From assembly GCF_003336245.1 (NCBI RefSeq), contig NZ_QPHM01000001.1:310001-374000 (forward strand): 64,000 nucleotides of DNA, in the 5' to 3' direction. A program made the position numbers and the translations under genes. Shown here in pieces: positions 26,677 through 35,621 of this stretch (positions are counted from its first letter, which is position 1; every line of letters starts with the position of its first letter). Under the pieces are notes generated by a model, which made no database searches, was not told the DNA's origin, and saw only the letters and a list, made by a program, of their open reading frames with translations. This DNA is from Haloplanus salinus (GTDB lineage Archaea; Halobacteriota; Halobacteria; Halobacteriales; Haloferacaceae).

Positions 26677-26749
26677 GCGTCGTCGGCGCCCACCGGCGTT
26701 GGCGCGCCCTATCAATAGATAGAAAAAGCTCGCTCGTATAGAGCCGCGC

Positions 26750-26923
26750 ATGGACGTCAAATACGACCTCGCAAGCTACGTCCGCGTGCTCAAGATGGCG
26801 AGTACGCCGTCGTGGAACGAGTTCTCGCAGGTTTCCAAAGTCGCGGGTGCCGGTGTCTTTCTCGTGGGTCTGCTCGGATTCATCATCTTCGCCGTCATGA
26901 CTTTCATCCCTGGAGGCCCGTAG
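26750..26923 (+). CDS. secE: Protein translocase subunit SecE (Sec61 gamma)
   Basis: 57 residues. N-terminal amphipathic helix (SYVRVLKMASTPSWNEFSQV) followed by a single transmembrane helix (AGVFLVGLLGFIIFAVMTF), the archaeal SecE layout. It stabilises SecY. The stop abuts the spt5 ATG directly (TAGATG), the conserved secE–spt5(nusG) pair. TATA-like TAGAAAAAG at 26718-26726 predicts a near-leaderless mRNA. Confidence 0.95.
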   Translation: MDVKYDLASYVRVLKMASTPSWNEFSQVSKVAGAGVFLVGLLGFIIFAVMTFIPGGP

Positions 26924-27361
26924 ATGGGTATCTTCGCCGTGAAGACGACTGCCAGTCAAGAACGCACCGTCGCGGACATGCTCGCCAGCCGCGAGGAGGA
27001 CGAAATCCACGCCATCCTCGCACCGGACTCGCTCACGAGCTACGTGATGGTCGAGGCGGACAACAGCGCCGTCCTCGAGCGCGTGATGGACGAGATTCCA
27101 CACGCCCGTTCCATCGTCCCCGGTACCTCCTCGCTGACCGAGGTGGAACACTTCCTATCGCCGACGCCGGACGTGGAAGGCATCGCCGAGGGTGACATCG
27201 TCGAACTCATCGCCGGCCCGTTCAAAGGCGAGAAGGCCCGCGTCCAGCGCATCGACGAGGGCAAAGACCAGGTGACGGTCGAACTGTACGAGGCGACGGT
27301 CCCGATTCCGGTGACGGTTCGCGGCGACCAGATCCGAGTGCTCGACAGCGACGAGCGATAG
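26924..27361 (+). CDS. spt5: Transcription elongation factor Spt5 (NusG)
   Basis: 145 residues: N-terminal NGN domain ([20 protein letters not shown] ... [23 protein letters not shown]) that bridges the RNA polymerase clamp, and a C-terminal KOW domain ([20 protein letters not shown]). It works with Spt4 as a processivity factor. Immediately downstream of and co-transcribed with secE. Confidence 0.97.
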   Translation: MGIFAVKTTASQERTVADMLASREEDEIHAILAPDSLTSYVMVEADNSAVLERVMDEIPHARSIVPGTSSLTEVEHFLSPTPDVEGIAEGDIVELIAGPFKGEKARVQRIDEGKDQVTVELYEATVPIPVTVRGDQIRVLDSDER

Positions 27362-27582
27362 CGCGTCGGACCGTGCGGGCGCCGTCGCCGCGAGCGAACC
27401 CGAACGAGCGCCGGGACGGATCGTGGTGACCCCGTACCGGTCGTTGGCCGAACGGAGCCGGTGAACCGGCACGCGGATACGACACTCCATCTACCCTACG
27501 CCGCCGCGCAATCCCCTCGTCTTACCGACATTCGCCCGACGGAATAGCAATTCATAACTGCACCGTCGGTGCAGGTCCGCCC

Positions 27583-28356
27583 GTGACGACGGCAGGGCCG
27601 ACCCGAGTGGACATGCACGTGAAGACCCTCAACGAGCGCGTCGTCTCGCGGGCGAGGGCCCGCGGCATCGACGCGCTGGTGTACGCCCCGCATTTTACGC
27701 GACTGCCCGACATCCGCGCCCGGGCTGACCGCTTCTCCGGCGACGGCGTACTCGTCGTGCCCGCTCGCGAGGTGTTTACCGGGCCGTGGTACGACCGTCG
27801 ACACCTCCTCGCCGTCGGGCTCTCCGACCCCGTGCCGGACTTCATCGAGTTCCGTGCCGCGCTCGAGGAGTTCGACCGTCAGGACGCGGCGGTGCTCGTC
27901 CCCCACCCCGAGATGCTGAACGTCAGTTGCTCGCGCGGCGACGTGGCCGCCAACAGTGGCGCCGTCGACGCCGTCGAGACGTACAACGCGAAGTGTCTCC
28001 CCCACCAGAACCGCGTAGCACGGGCCGTCGCTCGCGAGACGGGGCTGCCCGGATTCGGCTCGTCGTACGCCCACCTCCGACGGACCGTCGGGGAGGCGTG
28101 GACGGCCTTCGAGGGCGCCATCGACGACGAGTCCGACCTCGTCTCCGCGCTCCGCACCGGCGCCCCACGGCGGGTGGTCCACCGGGGCGGCGTCGGCCAC
28201 CGACTCCGGGGCCTCGCCGAGTTCGCCCACCTCGGCTACGAGAACTCGTGGGGGAAACTCGACCGCCTCTTCCTCTCGGGGACCGAGCCGACGCACCCGA
28301 GTAACGTCGCCTACGGCAGCCGGTTCGACGACGTGGTCGCGTACGGGTCGGCGTGA
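27583..28356 (+). CDS. PHP-domain metal-dependent phosphoesterase-like protein
   Basis: 257 residues from a GTG at 27583, chosen because a TTCATAACT box near 27551 gives a leaderless start. PHP motifs: RVDMHVKTLNE (motif I is DxHxK rather than DxHxH), VYAPHFTRLPDI, VVPAREVFTG, LVPHPEML and a GFGSSYAHLRRTVG motif where GSDAH would be expected. Several metal ligands are altered, so catalysis is uncertain. Possibly a nucleic-acid or phosphate ester hydrolase. Confidence 0.82.
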   Translation: MTTAGPTRVDMHVKTLNERVVSRARARGIDALVYAPHFTRLPDIRARADRFSGDGVLVVPAREVFTGPWYDRRHLLAVGLSDPVPDFIEFRAALEEFDRQDAAVLVPHPEMLNVSCSRGDVAANSGAVDAVETYNAKCLPHQNRVARAVARETGLPGFGSSYAHLRRTVGEAWTAFEGAIDDESDLVSALRTGAPRRVVHRGGVGHRLRGLAEFAHLGYENSWGKLDRLFLSGTEPTHPSNVAYGSRFDDVVAYGSA

Positions 28357-28482
28357 GTCTACGTCACCAGCGCGTGCCGGAGCGGGAGAAGCCGGTAGAC
28401 GGACACGTCCCCGAGCGGCACCCGTCGGATGTCGTCGAGGCCGCTGAGCGATGCCGTCGTCGTCCCACTCGATGCGGTCAGG

Positions 28483-28989
28483 TTAGAGAAGCAGCGCGCT
28501 CACCGCGCCGGCGACGCTCCCGAGAGGCATCACGTAGACGTGGAACGCGCCGAGAACGACGAGTTCCAGCAGCGTGACGACCACCGTCACGGGGTTGGCG
28601 TACTTGCTGCTGGTCGTGACGCCGGATGGGAGGCCCCACTCCTGACTCGTAAGCGGGTAGAAGAAGGCGATGCCGCGGCGACTGCCGACCAGGTCGAGGA
28701 GGAAGTGCGTCGCGACGCCGATCCAGACGAACTGGAGGTTGTCGAAGAAGACGGGGTAGGCGGCGACGACGCCGAGGACGAACACGTTGTGGAGCGTCTT
28801 GCGGTGTTTGCCGAACGCAGTGTCGACGTCGGGGAAAAGCGCCCCGAGGACGATGGGGACCGAGAGCCGGACCATCATCTCCGCGGTTTCGAGCGCCGCC
28901 AGCGGGGAGAACGCCGTCGGCGGGACGAGCACGACGCCGAGACCGATGCTCAACAGCGCCGCGTTGAGGACGTGTCCTTCTTTGTTCAT
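28483..28989 (-). CDS. DUF457-type membrane-bound metal-dependent hydrolase
   Basis: 168 residues, about four to five membrane helices. Start MNKEGHVLNAALLSIG at 28989, with GACCGATACTTTTGACC-type promoter sequence around 29013-29022 giving a leaderless mRNA. The YdjM/DUF457 signature is present: the N-terminal H in EGHVLN, the LFPDVDT motif, KHRKTLHNV and THFLLDLVG. These His/Asp residues are conserved family metal ligands. The biological role is unknown. Confidence 0.85.
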   Translation of the reverse strand: MNKEGHVLNAALLSIGLGVVLVPPTAFSPLAALETAEMMVRLSVPIVLGALFPDVDTAFGKHRKTLHNVFVLGVVAAYPVFFDNLQFVWIGVATHFLLDLVGSRRGIAFFYPLTSQEWGLPSGVTTSSKYANPVTVVVTLLELVVLGAFHVYVMPLGSVAGAVSALLL

Positions 28990-29074
28990 CCGTCGGTCGA
29001 TTAGCCCCCTCCGGTCAAAAGTATCGGTCATCGACGAGCGAAAGACCGATTTGACGGCCGCACGCAGGGCACCT

Positions 29075-30172
29075 ATGGACTACGACACGCCCCTCTTCTT
29101 TCACGTCATGCAGTATGCGGCCGCGGCCGACCGCGACGTGATCGACATGGTGAGCGGGAACCCGGACTGGGAACCGCCCGAAGCGCTCCGGGACGGCCTG
29201 CGGGAGTACGCCGACGCCGATCCCGACGCGTTCCAGTACCCGCCGAGCGACGGTCTGCGCGAGCTCCGCGAGGAGGTCGCCGCCCGCCGCGGCGTCGACG
29301 CGGACCGCATCGTGATTACGAACGGGGCGGGCGAGGCGAACTACCTCGCCATGGCGGCGGCGCTCGAACGCGACGCCGGCGACGAGATACTGCTGACCGA
29401 TCCCGTCTATCCCTACTACCCGGGGAAGGCGCGAATGCTCGGTGCCGACCCGCGTCTCGTCCCCGTCGCCGACGACGGCGACCTCGACGTGGCGGCGATG
29501 CGCGAGGCGGCGGGCCCGAACACCGCGGCCATCCTCATCAACTCCCCCAACAACCCCACCGGCGCGGTGTACGACGCCGACACCGTGGCGGCGATGATCG
29601 ACATCGCAGAGGCCAACGACGCCCTCCTCCTCTCGGACGAAGTGTACGACCACTACGACTTCTCCGGCCGCTTCGAGAGCGCACTGGCCGTCGACTCCGC
29701 ACACGCCGTCGTCACCAACTCCTTCTCGAAATCGATGGCGATTACGGGGCTTCGCGTCGGCTACGCGGTCTTTCCACCCCATCTCGTCGAGGCCGCGCGA
29801 ACGCGACACATGCTCGTCAACGTCACCGGCGCCCGCCCGTCCCAAGTCGCCGTTCTCCGCGCGCTCCGCGAGACGGGGGCGGAGTACTACGAGGCCTCCC
29901 GTGACCTCCTGCGGAAACGCGTCGACGCCTTCACCGACGCCCTCGACGCGGCGGGAGCCGAGTATCTCCACCCCGACGGTGCCTTCTACGTCTTCGCGCG
30001 GTTCGAGGGGTTCCCCGGTACCCTGGAGAACGTCGAACGCCTCGTCGACGAGGCGGGCGTCGCCTGCATGCCCGGCGACACCTTCGGCACCTACGACGAG
30101 TGGGTGCGGTTCGCGCTCGTCACGCCGCGGGCCGAGGAAGCGGCGGAACGGCTCGCCGACCACGATTTCTAG
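29075..30172 (+). CDS. Class I/II PLP-dependent aminotransferase
   Basis: 365 residues. Fold-type I aspartate-aminotransferase family. Seen: DMVSGNPDWEPPEAL, FQYPPSDGLRELREEVAARRG, NSPNNPTGAVYD, DEVYDHYDF and the PLP lysine in NSFSKSMAITGLRVGY; C-terminal GDTFG plus WVRFAL supply the carboxylate arginine. The frame is open well upstream of the chosen ATG, but that stretch is antisense of the preceding gene. Confidence 0.93.
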   Translation: MDYDTPLFFHVMQYAAAADRDVIDMVSGNPDWEPPEALRDGLREYADADPDAFQYPPSDGLRELREEVAARRGVDADRIVITNGAGEANYLAMAAALERDAGDEILLTDPVYPYYPGKARMLGADPRLVPVADDGDLDVAAMREAAGPNTAAILINSPNNPTGAVYDADTVAAMIDIAEANDALLLSDEVYDHYDFSGRFESALAVDSAHAVVTNSFSKSMAITGLRVGYAVFPPHLVEAARTRHMLVNVTGARPSQVAVLRALRETGAEYYEASRDLLRKRVDAFTDALDAAGAEYLHPDGAFYVFARFEGFPGTLENVERLVDEAGVACMPGDTFGTYDEWVRFALVTPRAEEAAERLADHDF

Positions 30173-30390
30173 CGGACGACGACACCGGTCGGTGGTGAGG
30201 TCGTCGTACGCGACGGCCGACTCGGGGGCGGTAGGCTCCCGATCGACTTCGTAGACCGTCGGGGCGGACAGTCCGTGCCGACGGAGGTCGTGGGCGGGAC
30301 GTCGCCGTCGCGGCGCCCGTTTCACCCGCCGCCAGTAAGTGTCCTCCCCGTATCGACGGGTACAGGTGTCCGGCCCGACTCACGTCGCGT

Positions 30391-31557
30391 ATGAGCGATA
30401 TCGACGTGGAGCCGGTCGACGAGGTGGACGACTCGGACGCGGACGCGGACGCGGGCGGCGCGCCGGTCGATCACGGCCGCGGGCCTACCGACATCGACAT
30501 CGAGGCGACGACCGACCTCCCCGAGGGCGTCGACGCGCCGGAGTACGTCCTCTACGGCGGCAAGGGTGGCGTGGGGAAGACGACGATGGCGGCGGCGACG
30601 GCGCTCTCTTCCGCCGCGGACGGGACGGCGACGCTCGTGGTCTCCACCGACCCCGCCCACTCACTCTCCGACACCCTCGACACCGACATTCCGCCACGGC
30701 CGACGCGCATTCGCGAGGATACCCCGCTGTGGGCGGCCGAAATCGACCCCGAGGCGGCGATGGAAGAGGGGATGTTCGGGCAGGGTGGGATCGGCGTCGA
30801 CGACGACGGCGAGGCGTCGGGAACGGCCCCTGGCGACGGCGCCCCCCTCGGTGGTCTCGGCGAACTGGGCGAGATGCTCGGCGACGACGCCGTCGATCCG
30901 CTGATGGGTGGGTCGATGCCCGGCGCCGACGAGGCGGCGGCGATGCGCCAATTGCTGGAGTATCTCGACGACCCCCGGTTCGAGCGCGTGGTGATCGACA
31001 CGGCGCCGACGGGCCACACCCTCCGACTGCTCGAACTCCCCGAGATGCTCGACTCGATGGTCGGGCGCCTGCTCTCGATGCGCGAGAAGTTCTCCGGGGT
31101 GATGGACGGCTTCAAGGGCATGTTCGGCGTCGGCGGCGAGGGACAGGAATCGCCGGACCTCGACGAACTCCGCGACCGGATCGAGCGCCTGCGCGCCGTC
31201 CTCCAGGACCCGTCCCGCACCGACTTCCGGGTCGTGATGGTGCCCGAGGAGATGAGCGTCGTCGAGTCCGAACGGCTGGTTGCCCGTCTCGACGAGTTTT
31301 CCATTCCGGTCGGCACCGTCGTGGTCAACCGAGTGATGGAGGATCTCGCGGACGTGGCGGACGTGGATCCCGCGTGGGTCGTCTCGCCGAACCTCGGGGA
31401 CTGCGAGTTCTGCCAGCGCCGGTGGGACGTCCAGCAGCGGGCACTCCGGCGCGCGAGCGACCTGTTCCGCGGCCACGAGGTGAAACGCGTCCCCCTGCTC
31501 GCCGACGAGGTACGCGGCGAGCGGGCGCTCCGGGTCGTCGCGGCCTGCCTAGCGTAA
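30391..31557 (+). CDS. ArsA/Get3-family ATPase
   Basis: 388 residues. Acidic N-terminal tail of about 45 residues, then the deviant Walker A GGKGGVGKTTMAAATAL (about residue 57), switch region STDPAHSLSDTLDTDI, the DTAPTGHTLRLLELP motif and a CEFC cysteine pair near the C-terminus as in zinc-bridged Get3 dimers. Known members deliver tail-anchored proteins or drive arsenite efflux; no arsenic genes are adjacent, so a Get3-like targeting role is more plausible. Overlaps the convergent SDR gene by 9 bp. Confidence 0.92.
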   Translation: MSDIDVEPVDEVDDSDADADAGGAPVDHGRGPTDIDIEATTDLPEGVDAPEYVLYGGKGGVGKTTMAAATALSSAADGTATLVVSTDPAHSLSDTLDTDIPPRPTRIREDTPLWAAEIDPEAAMEEGMFGQGGIGVDDDGEASGTAPGDGAPLGGLGELGEMLGDDAVDPLMGGSMPGADEAAAMRQLLEYLDDPRFERVVIDTAPTGHTLRLLELPEMLDSMVGRLLSMREKFSGVMDGFKGMFGVGGEGQESPDLDELRDRIERLRAVLQDPSRTDFRVVMVPEEMSVVESERLVARLDEFSIPVGTVVVNRVMEDLADVADVDPAWVVSPNLGDCEFCQRRWDVQQRALRRASDLFRGHEVKRVPLLADEVRGERALRVVAACLA

Positions 31558-32373
31558 CCGATCTAGCAGCCCGAACGCCCGGTCGCGGAGCCGGTCGGGG
31601 ACGAACCGCGCGAGGACCGTCCCCCGCGCGAGCGCGCCGACGGGCACCCGACTGGCGGGTTTGGTCGAACTCGCGGCGTTCAGAATCTCCTCGGCGACGC
31701 GCTCCGGCGCGACGGCGCCCGGACCGCCGCCGCCGATTGCCTGCGTGTCTTCGAAGACTTCATAAAAAGAGTCGTAGGCGCCGGAGCGTTCGACGCCCTC
31801 GATTTCGTCTTCCGCACGGTCGGTGAACGCGGTGTCGACGGGTCCGGGTTCGATCAGGACGGCGTCGATGCCGTACTCGTCCACCTCGGCGCGGAGGGCG
31901 TCGGTCATGGCTTCGAGGGCGAACTTCGAGCCACAGTAGGCGCCGCCGCCGGGGAAGGAGACGCGGCCGGCGGCGCTGGAGACGTTGATGATCGTGCCCT
32001 CGCGCCGACGGCGCATGTGCGGGAGGACGGCCCGCGTGAGGCGGTGGGGGCCGTAGACGTTCACGTCGAACTGGTGGTGGACGGCGTCGACCGGGACGTC
32101 CTCGACGGGGCCGAACTGTGCGTAGCCGGCGTTGTTGACGAGGCAGTCGATCCGGCCGTGTTCCTCGACGATGCGGTCGACGACCCGCCCGACGTCGTCG
32201 TCCTCGGTCACGTCGAGGGTGGCGATGGTACAGCCCCGGTCCCCGAGCGTCTCCACGTCGGCCGGGTTGCGGGCCGTGGCGTACACCTTCCAGCCCTCGT
32301 CGAGGAAGGCCTCCGCAGTCGCACGACCGATACCGGACGAACAGCCCGTGATGAGGACGGTCTTCGGTTGCAC
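31549..32373 (-). CDS. Short-chain dehydrogenase/reductase
   Basis: 274 residues, classical SDR. Cofactor motif TGCSSGIGRATAEAF, NNAG in CLVNNAGYAQFGP, catalytic Ser in INVSSAAGRVSFPGG and YxxxK as YCGSKFALEAM. The ATARNP segment after beta-strand 2 suggests NADP preference. The C-terminal ~60 residues are longer than minimal SDRs. Substrate unknown. Confidence 0.93.
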   Translation of the reverse strand: MQPKTVLITGCSSGIGRATAEAFLDEGWKVYATARNPADVETLGDRGCTIATLDVTEDDDVGRVVDRIVEEHGRIDCLVNNAGYAQFGPVEDVPVDAVHHQFDVNVYGPHRLTRAVLPHMRRRREGTIINVSSAAGRVSFPGGGAYCGSKFALEAMTDALRAEVDEYGIDAVLIEPGPVDTAFTDRAEDEIEGVERSGAYDSFYEVFEDTQAIGGGGPGAVAPERVAEEILNAASSTKPASRVPVGALARGTVLARFVPDRLRDRAFGLLDRLR

Positions 32374-32403
32374 ACCGTCTCCCTCGGCCCGCCGGCAGTT
32401 AAT

Positions 32404-32886
32404 TCATGCTCCATCCACCGCGAAGGGGCTCTCCCGTTCGGTCCACTCCCACCCCGGCAACCGGGTCTGGACGCCGGCCGCGAGGGCGGCGTCTAAGTCG
32501 TCCGCGCCGGCGACGCCGTCGGTGTGGGTCATCACGTCGGCGACGTGGAAGGTGGCCTGAGCGAGGAGGGAGAACGGCTGGCCGCCCGCGACCGTCGCCG
32601 CGAGTTCCCGGCCGAGTACTTCGTCGACGACGAAGCCCGGATAGTCCCCGGTCACGTCGAGGTCACGGAGCAAGGCGACGTAGGCGGCGACGTTGACCGC
32701 ACGGGTCCCGTCCGCGAAGACGTGCGTAACCTCGTCGCGGTAGGCGTCCGCGGTCACCGATCCGACCTCGACGCCGAAGCAGTCGGCCAGTCGGTCGCGG
32801 GTCTCGTTTATCAGTGGGACCACGACGGGCGCCCGGTCACGCACCCACTCGTACTCCGCCTCGACCGCGGCCGGGGTGAGTTCCAT
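32404..32886 (-). CDS. Conserved haloarchaeal protein of unknown function
   Basis: 160 residues, acidic, mostly helical, no membrane segment, no recognised domain. Features: MELTPAAVEAEYEWVRDRAP, NETRDRLADCFGVEVGSVTAD, VVDEVLGRELAATVAGGQPF. It shares a bidirectional TATA (32926-32938) with the aCPSF1 gene. Consistent codon usage and a proper promoter argue that it is real. Confidence 0.75.
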   Translation of the reverse strand: MELTPAAVEAEYEWVRDRAPVVVPLINETRDRLADCFGVEVGSVTADAYRDEVTHVFADGTRAVNVAAYVALLRDLDVTGDYPGFVVDEVLGRELAATVAGGQPFSLLAQATFHVADVMTHTDGVAGADDLDAALAAGVQTRLPGWEWTERESPFAVDGA

Positions 32887-32925
32887 ACGTGTCGTCCGCC
32901 GTCCAGCGTCTTCGGTTTTGCGAAG

Positions 32926-32938
32926 GCTTTTATAATAC
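32926..32938. promoter_or_regulatory. Shared bidirectional TATA element
   Basis: The CTTTTATAATAC core contains palindromic TTATAA and sits between two divergent genes. Minus-strand initiation near 32906 leaves about 20 nt before the hypothetical gene. Plus-strand initiation near 32960 would give aCPSF1 a leader of about 168 nt. Confidence 0.5.
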
Positions 32939-33127
32939 TGGCCTGATAGGGTGACTCAAGCGGGTTTTCACTGCCTCTTCCCGCAGTCGAGCACCTCCCG
33001 TACAGGATCGTTCACCGATGCACCAACACGGTACGACGGACCGTCGGCGGTCGGCGCCGCGGGCCACGTCTCCCGCGTTCGGGCGTTACGCGCGAACGGC
33101 CGTACGGAGGGCTCTCAACCGGCACAC

Positions 33128-35053
33128 ATGAGCTCCGTAGACAAGCAACTCGAGGACCTGAAAGCAAAGATCGAAGACGAACTCCCCCCGGGCATCTCCG
33201 TTTCGGACGTGAAATACGAGGGACCGGAACTGGTCGTGTACACGCGCGATCCGAAGGAGTTCGCCAGCAACGGCGACCTGATCCGCAAACTGGCGAGCAA
33301 ACTCCGCAAGCGCATCACGGTCCGTCCCGACCCCGACGTGTTGATGGACGTGACCGCGGCACGCGAGAAGATTCGCGAGGTGATCCCCGACGACGCGGGC
33401 GTCACGGACCTGGATTTCCACGTCGACACCGGCGAAGTCGTCATCGAAGCCGAGAAGCCGGGGATGGTGATCGGCCGCCACGGATCGACGCTCCGCGAGA
33501 TAACGAAAGCCATCGGCTGGACGCCCGAGGTGGTGCGGACGCCCCCCATCGAATCCGCCACCGTCTCGAACGTCCGCAATTTCCTGAAGCAGGAGCGCGA
33601 GGAACGCCGCGACATCCTCGAGCGCGTGGGCCGGCAGATCCACCGCGAGGAGATGGCGGACGAACAGTGGGTACGCATCACTACCCTCGGCTGCTGCCGG
33701 GAGGTCGGTCGCGCGAGCTTCATCCTCTCGACGGCGGAGACACGCGTCCTCGTCGACTGCGGCGACAAACCCGGCGCGGAAGGCGAGGTGCCGTACCTGC
33801 AGGTGCCCGAGGCGGCACCGCTGAACTCCCTCGACGCCGTCGTCCTCACGCACGCCCACCTCGACCACTCGGCGCTCATCCCGCTCCTGTTCAAATACGG
33901 CTACGACGGCCCCATCTACTGCACGGAGCCGACGCGCGATCTGATGGGACTGCTCACGCTCGACTACCTCGACGTGGCCGCCAAGGAGGGGCGCACCCCG
34001 CCCTACGAGAGCGAGATGGTCCGGGAGGCGATCAAACACACCGTCCCCCTCGAATACGGCGACGTGACCGACATCGCCCCCGACGTAAAGCTCACGTTCC
34101 ACAACGCGGGCCACATCCTCGGCTCCGCCGTCTCACACTTCCACATCGGGGACGGCCTCTACAACGTCGCCTTCTCGGGTGACATCCACTACGAGGACAC
34201 GCGACTCTTCAACGGCGCCGTCAACGATTTCCCGCGGGTGGAGACGCTCGTCCTCGAATCGACCTACGGCGGCCGCAACGACTACCAGACCGATCAGGAG
34301 GACTCCGAGCGCAACCTGCTGGATATCATCAGCGACACCCACGAGAAAGGTGGCAAGGTCGTCGTCCCGGCGTTCGCCGTCGGGCGCTCACAGGAGATCA
34401 TGCTCGTCCTCGAGGAGGCGATGCGCTCCGGAAAGATACCCCGCATGCCCGTCCACCTCGACGGCATGATCTGGGAGGCGACGGCCATCCACACGACGTA
34501 TCCGGAGTATCTTCGTGACGACCTCCGAGACCGGATCTTCCACGAGGACGAGAACCCCTTCCTCGCCGAGGAGTTCAATCACATCGACGCGGGTGAGGAC
34601 GAACGCCAGGAGGTCACGGACGGGGATCCGGCGATCATCCTCTCCACCTCCGGGATGGTCACCGGCGGGCCGATCATGTCGTGGCTCCGCCACCTCGGCC
34701 CCGACCCGGACTCGACGCTCGTCTTCGTCGGCTACCAGGCACAGGGAACCCTCGGCCGCCGCATCCAGAACGGCTGGGACGAGATTCCGATGAACGACCG
34801 CGGCAACGGCCGCGGCGGGCGCGGGAACACACTCTCGCTGAAGATGGACGTCGAGACGGTCGACGGCTTCTCCGGTCACGCCGACCGGCAGGGGCTGGAG
34901 AACTTCGTCAAGACGATGAATCCGCGCCCCGAGAAGGTACTCTGTGTCCACGGCGACGAGCGCTCCGTCCAGGACCTCTCTTCGGCGCTCTATCACGACT
35001 ACAACATGCGGACGTTCGCGCCCAAGAACCTCGAGACGTTCCGCTTCAAGTAG
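33128..35053 (+). CDS. KH–beta-CASP ribonuclease aCPSF1 (FttA)
   Basis: 641 residues. Archaeal cleavage/termination factor that cuts nascent RNA to end transcription. Two N-terminal KH-like domains with the GXXG loop IGRHGSTLREI; metallo-beta-lactamase motif 2 LTHAHLDHSALIP, further ligand segments NAGHILGSA and FSGDIHYED; beta-CASP motifs EATAIHTTYPEYL and GFSGHADRQG; final His in VHGDERS. The start MSSVDKQ matches the family N-terminus; the frame is open 59 codons further but is not protein-like there. Confidence 0.95.
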   Translation: MSSVDKQLEDLKAKIEDELPPGISVSDVKYEGPELVVYTRDPKEFASNGDLIRKLASKLRKRITVRPDPDVLMDVTAAREKIREVIPDDAGVTDLDFHVDTGEVVIEAEKPGMVIGRHGSTLREITKAIGWTPEVVRTPPIESATVSNVRNFLKQEREERRDILERVGRQIHREEMADEQWVRITTLGCCREVGRASFILSTAETRVLVDCGDKPGAEGEVPYLQVPEAAPLNSLDAVVLTHAHLDHSALIPLLFKYGYDGPIYCTEPTRDLMGLLTLDYLDVAAKEGRTPPYESEMVREAIKHTVPLEYGDVTDIAPDVKLTFHNAGHILGSAVSHFHIGDGLYNVAFSGDIHYEDTRLFNGAVNDFPRVETLVLESTYGGRNDYQTDQEDSERNLLDIISDTHEKGGKVVVPAFAVGRSQEIMLVLEEAMRSGKIPRMPVHLDGMIWEATAIHTTYPEYLRDDLRDRIFHEDENPFLAEEFNHIDAGEDERQEVTDGDPAIILSTSGMVTGGPIMSWLRHLGPDPDSTLVFVGYQAQGTLGRRIQNGWDEIPMNDRGNGRGGRGNTLSLKMDVETVDGFSGHADRQGLENFVKTMNPRPEKVLCVHGDERSVQDLSSALYHDYNMRTFAPKNLETFRFK

Positions 35054-35219
35054 TCCGGGCGGTAAACAGGTTACACCGTAATCACGTGGCGAAAAAGCCA
35101 TATCGGGGCGCTCTAACGCCACCATATGGTACTGAGCGTGATGGGTCCGTTGCCCTCCGCCGGCGGACGTACGTACCCATCGGCGTGGGTCGACCGGCGG
35201 TCCGTGGAGGCGGATACGA

Positions 35220-35534
35220 GTGCGTGAGTCGCCGTCGGAGAAACCGGTTTCCGTCGACTACGACGCCGAGTCGGAGATGCACCTGGCGCGGTTCGACCCC
35301 GACGCAATCGCCCCGAGCATGGCCATCGTCGAGGCGATGGCGACCATTCTCGACACGCCGCCGACGGAGCTCGAACCGCTGGTGAAGCGAGTCGACCCCA
35401 TGGCCCTCGACCGCCTGGTGAGCGGCGTCGACGACGGAAACGACCGGAGCCTCAAGTTTCGCTATCTCGACCGCCGTGTGACCGTCCGTAGTCGCGGCGT
35501 CGTCGAGGTGGCGCCCCCGTCCGACGGCGACTGA
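35220..35534 (+). CDS. HalOD1 output-domain protein
   Basis: 104 residues from a GTG at 35220. Residues about 28-97 form the halobacterial output domain 1 (SMAIVEAMATILDTPPTELE ... SLKFRYLDRRVTVRSRGVVEV). HalOD1 usually sits at the C-terminus of signalling proteins or alone, with no known biochemical activity; a regulatory role is assumed. The upstream 166 bp has no strong TATA box. Confidence 0.85.
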   Translation: MRESPSEKPVSVDYDAESEMHLARFDPDAIAPSMAIVEAMATILDTPPTELEPLVKRVDPMALDRLVSGVDDGNDRSLKFRYLDRRVTVRSRGVVEVAPPSDGD

Positions 35535-35621
35535 GCGGGCCGGCGCGTCGCCTCGGACGCCAACGCCGGTGATCGGCGGGGCGGTCCGGCGACCGACCCG
35601 TAACCGGTTTCCGTGCTCCGA

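Noticed and set aside
30173-30390. Possible gene remnant on the minus strand
   Set aside because: A stretch reading LSAPTVYEVDREPT looks somewhat protein-like, but I recognise no family and it has no start or promoter; treated as intergenic.
32951-33127. 59-codon N-terminal extension of aCPSF1
   Set aside because: The family starts at the KH region (MSSVDKQ); the extension is not protein-like and its GTG lies too close to the TATA box.
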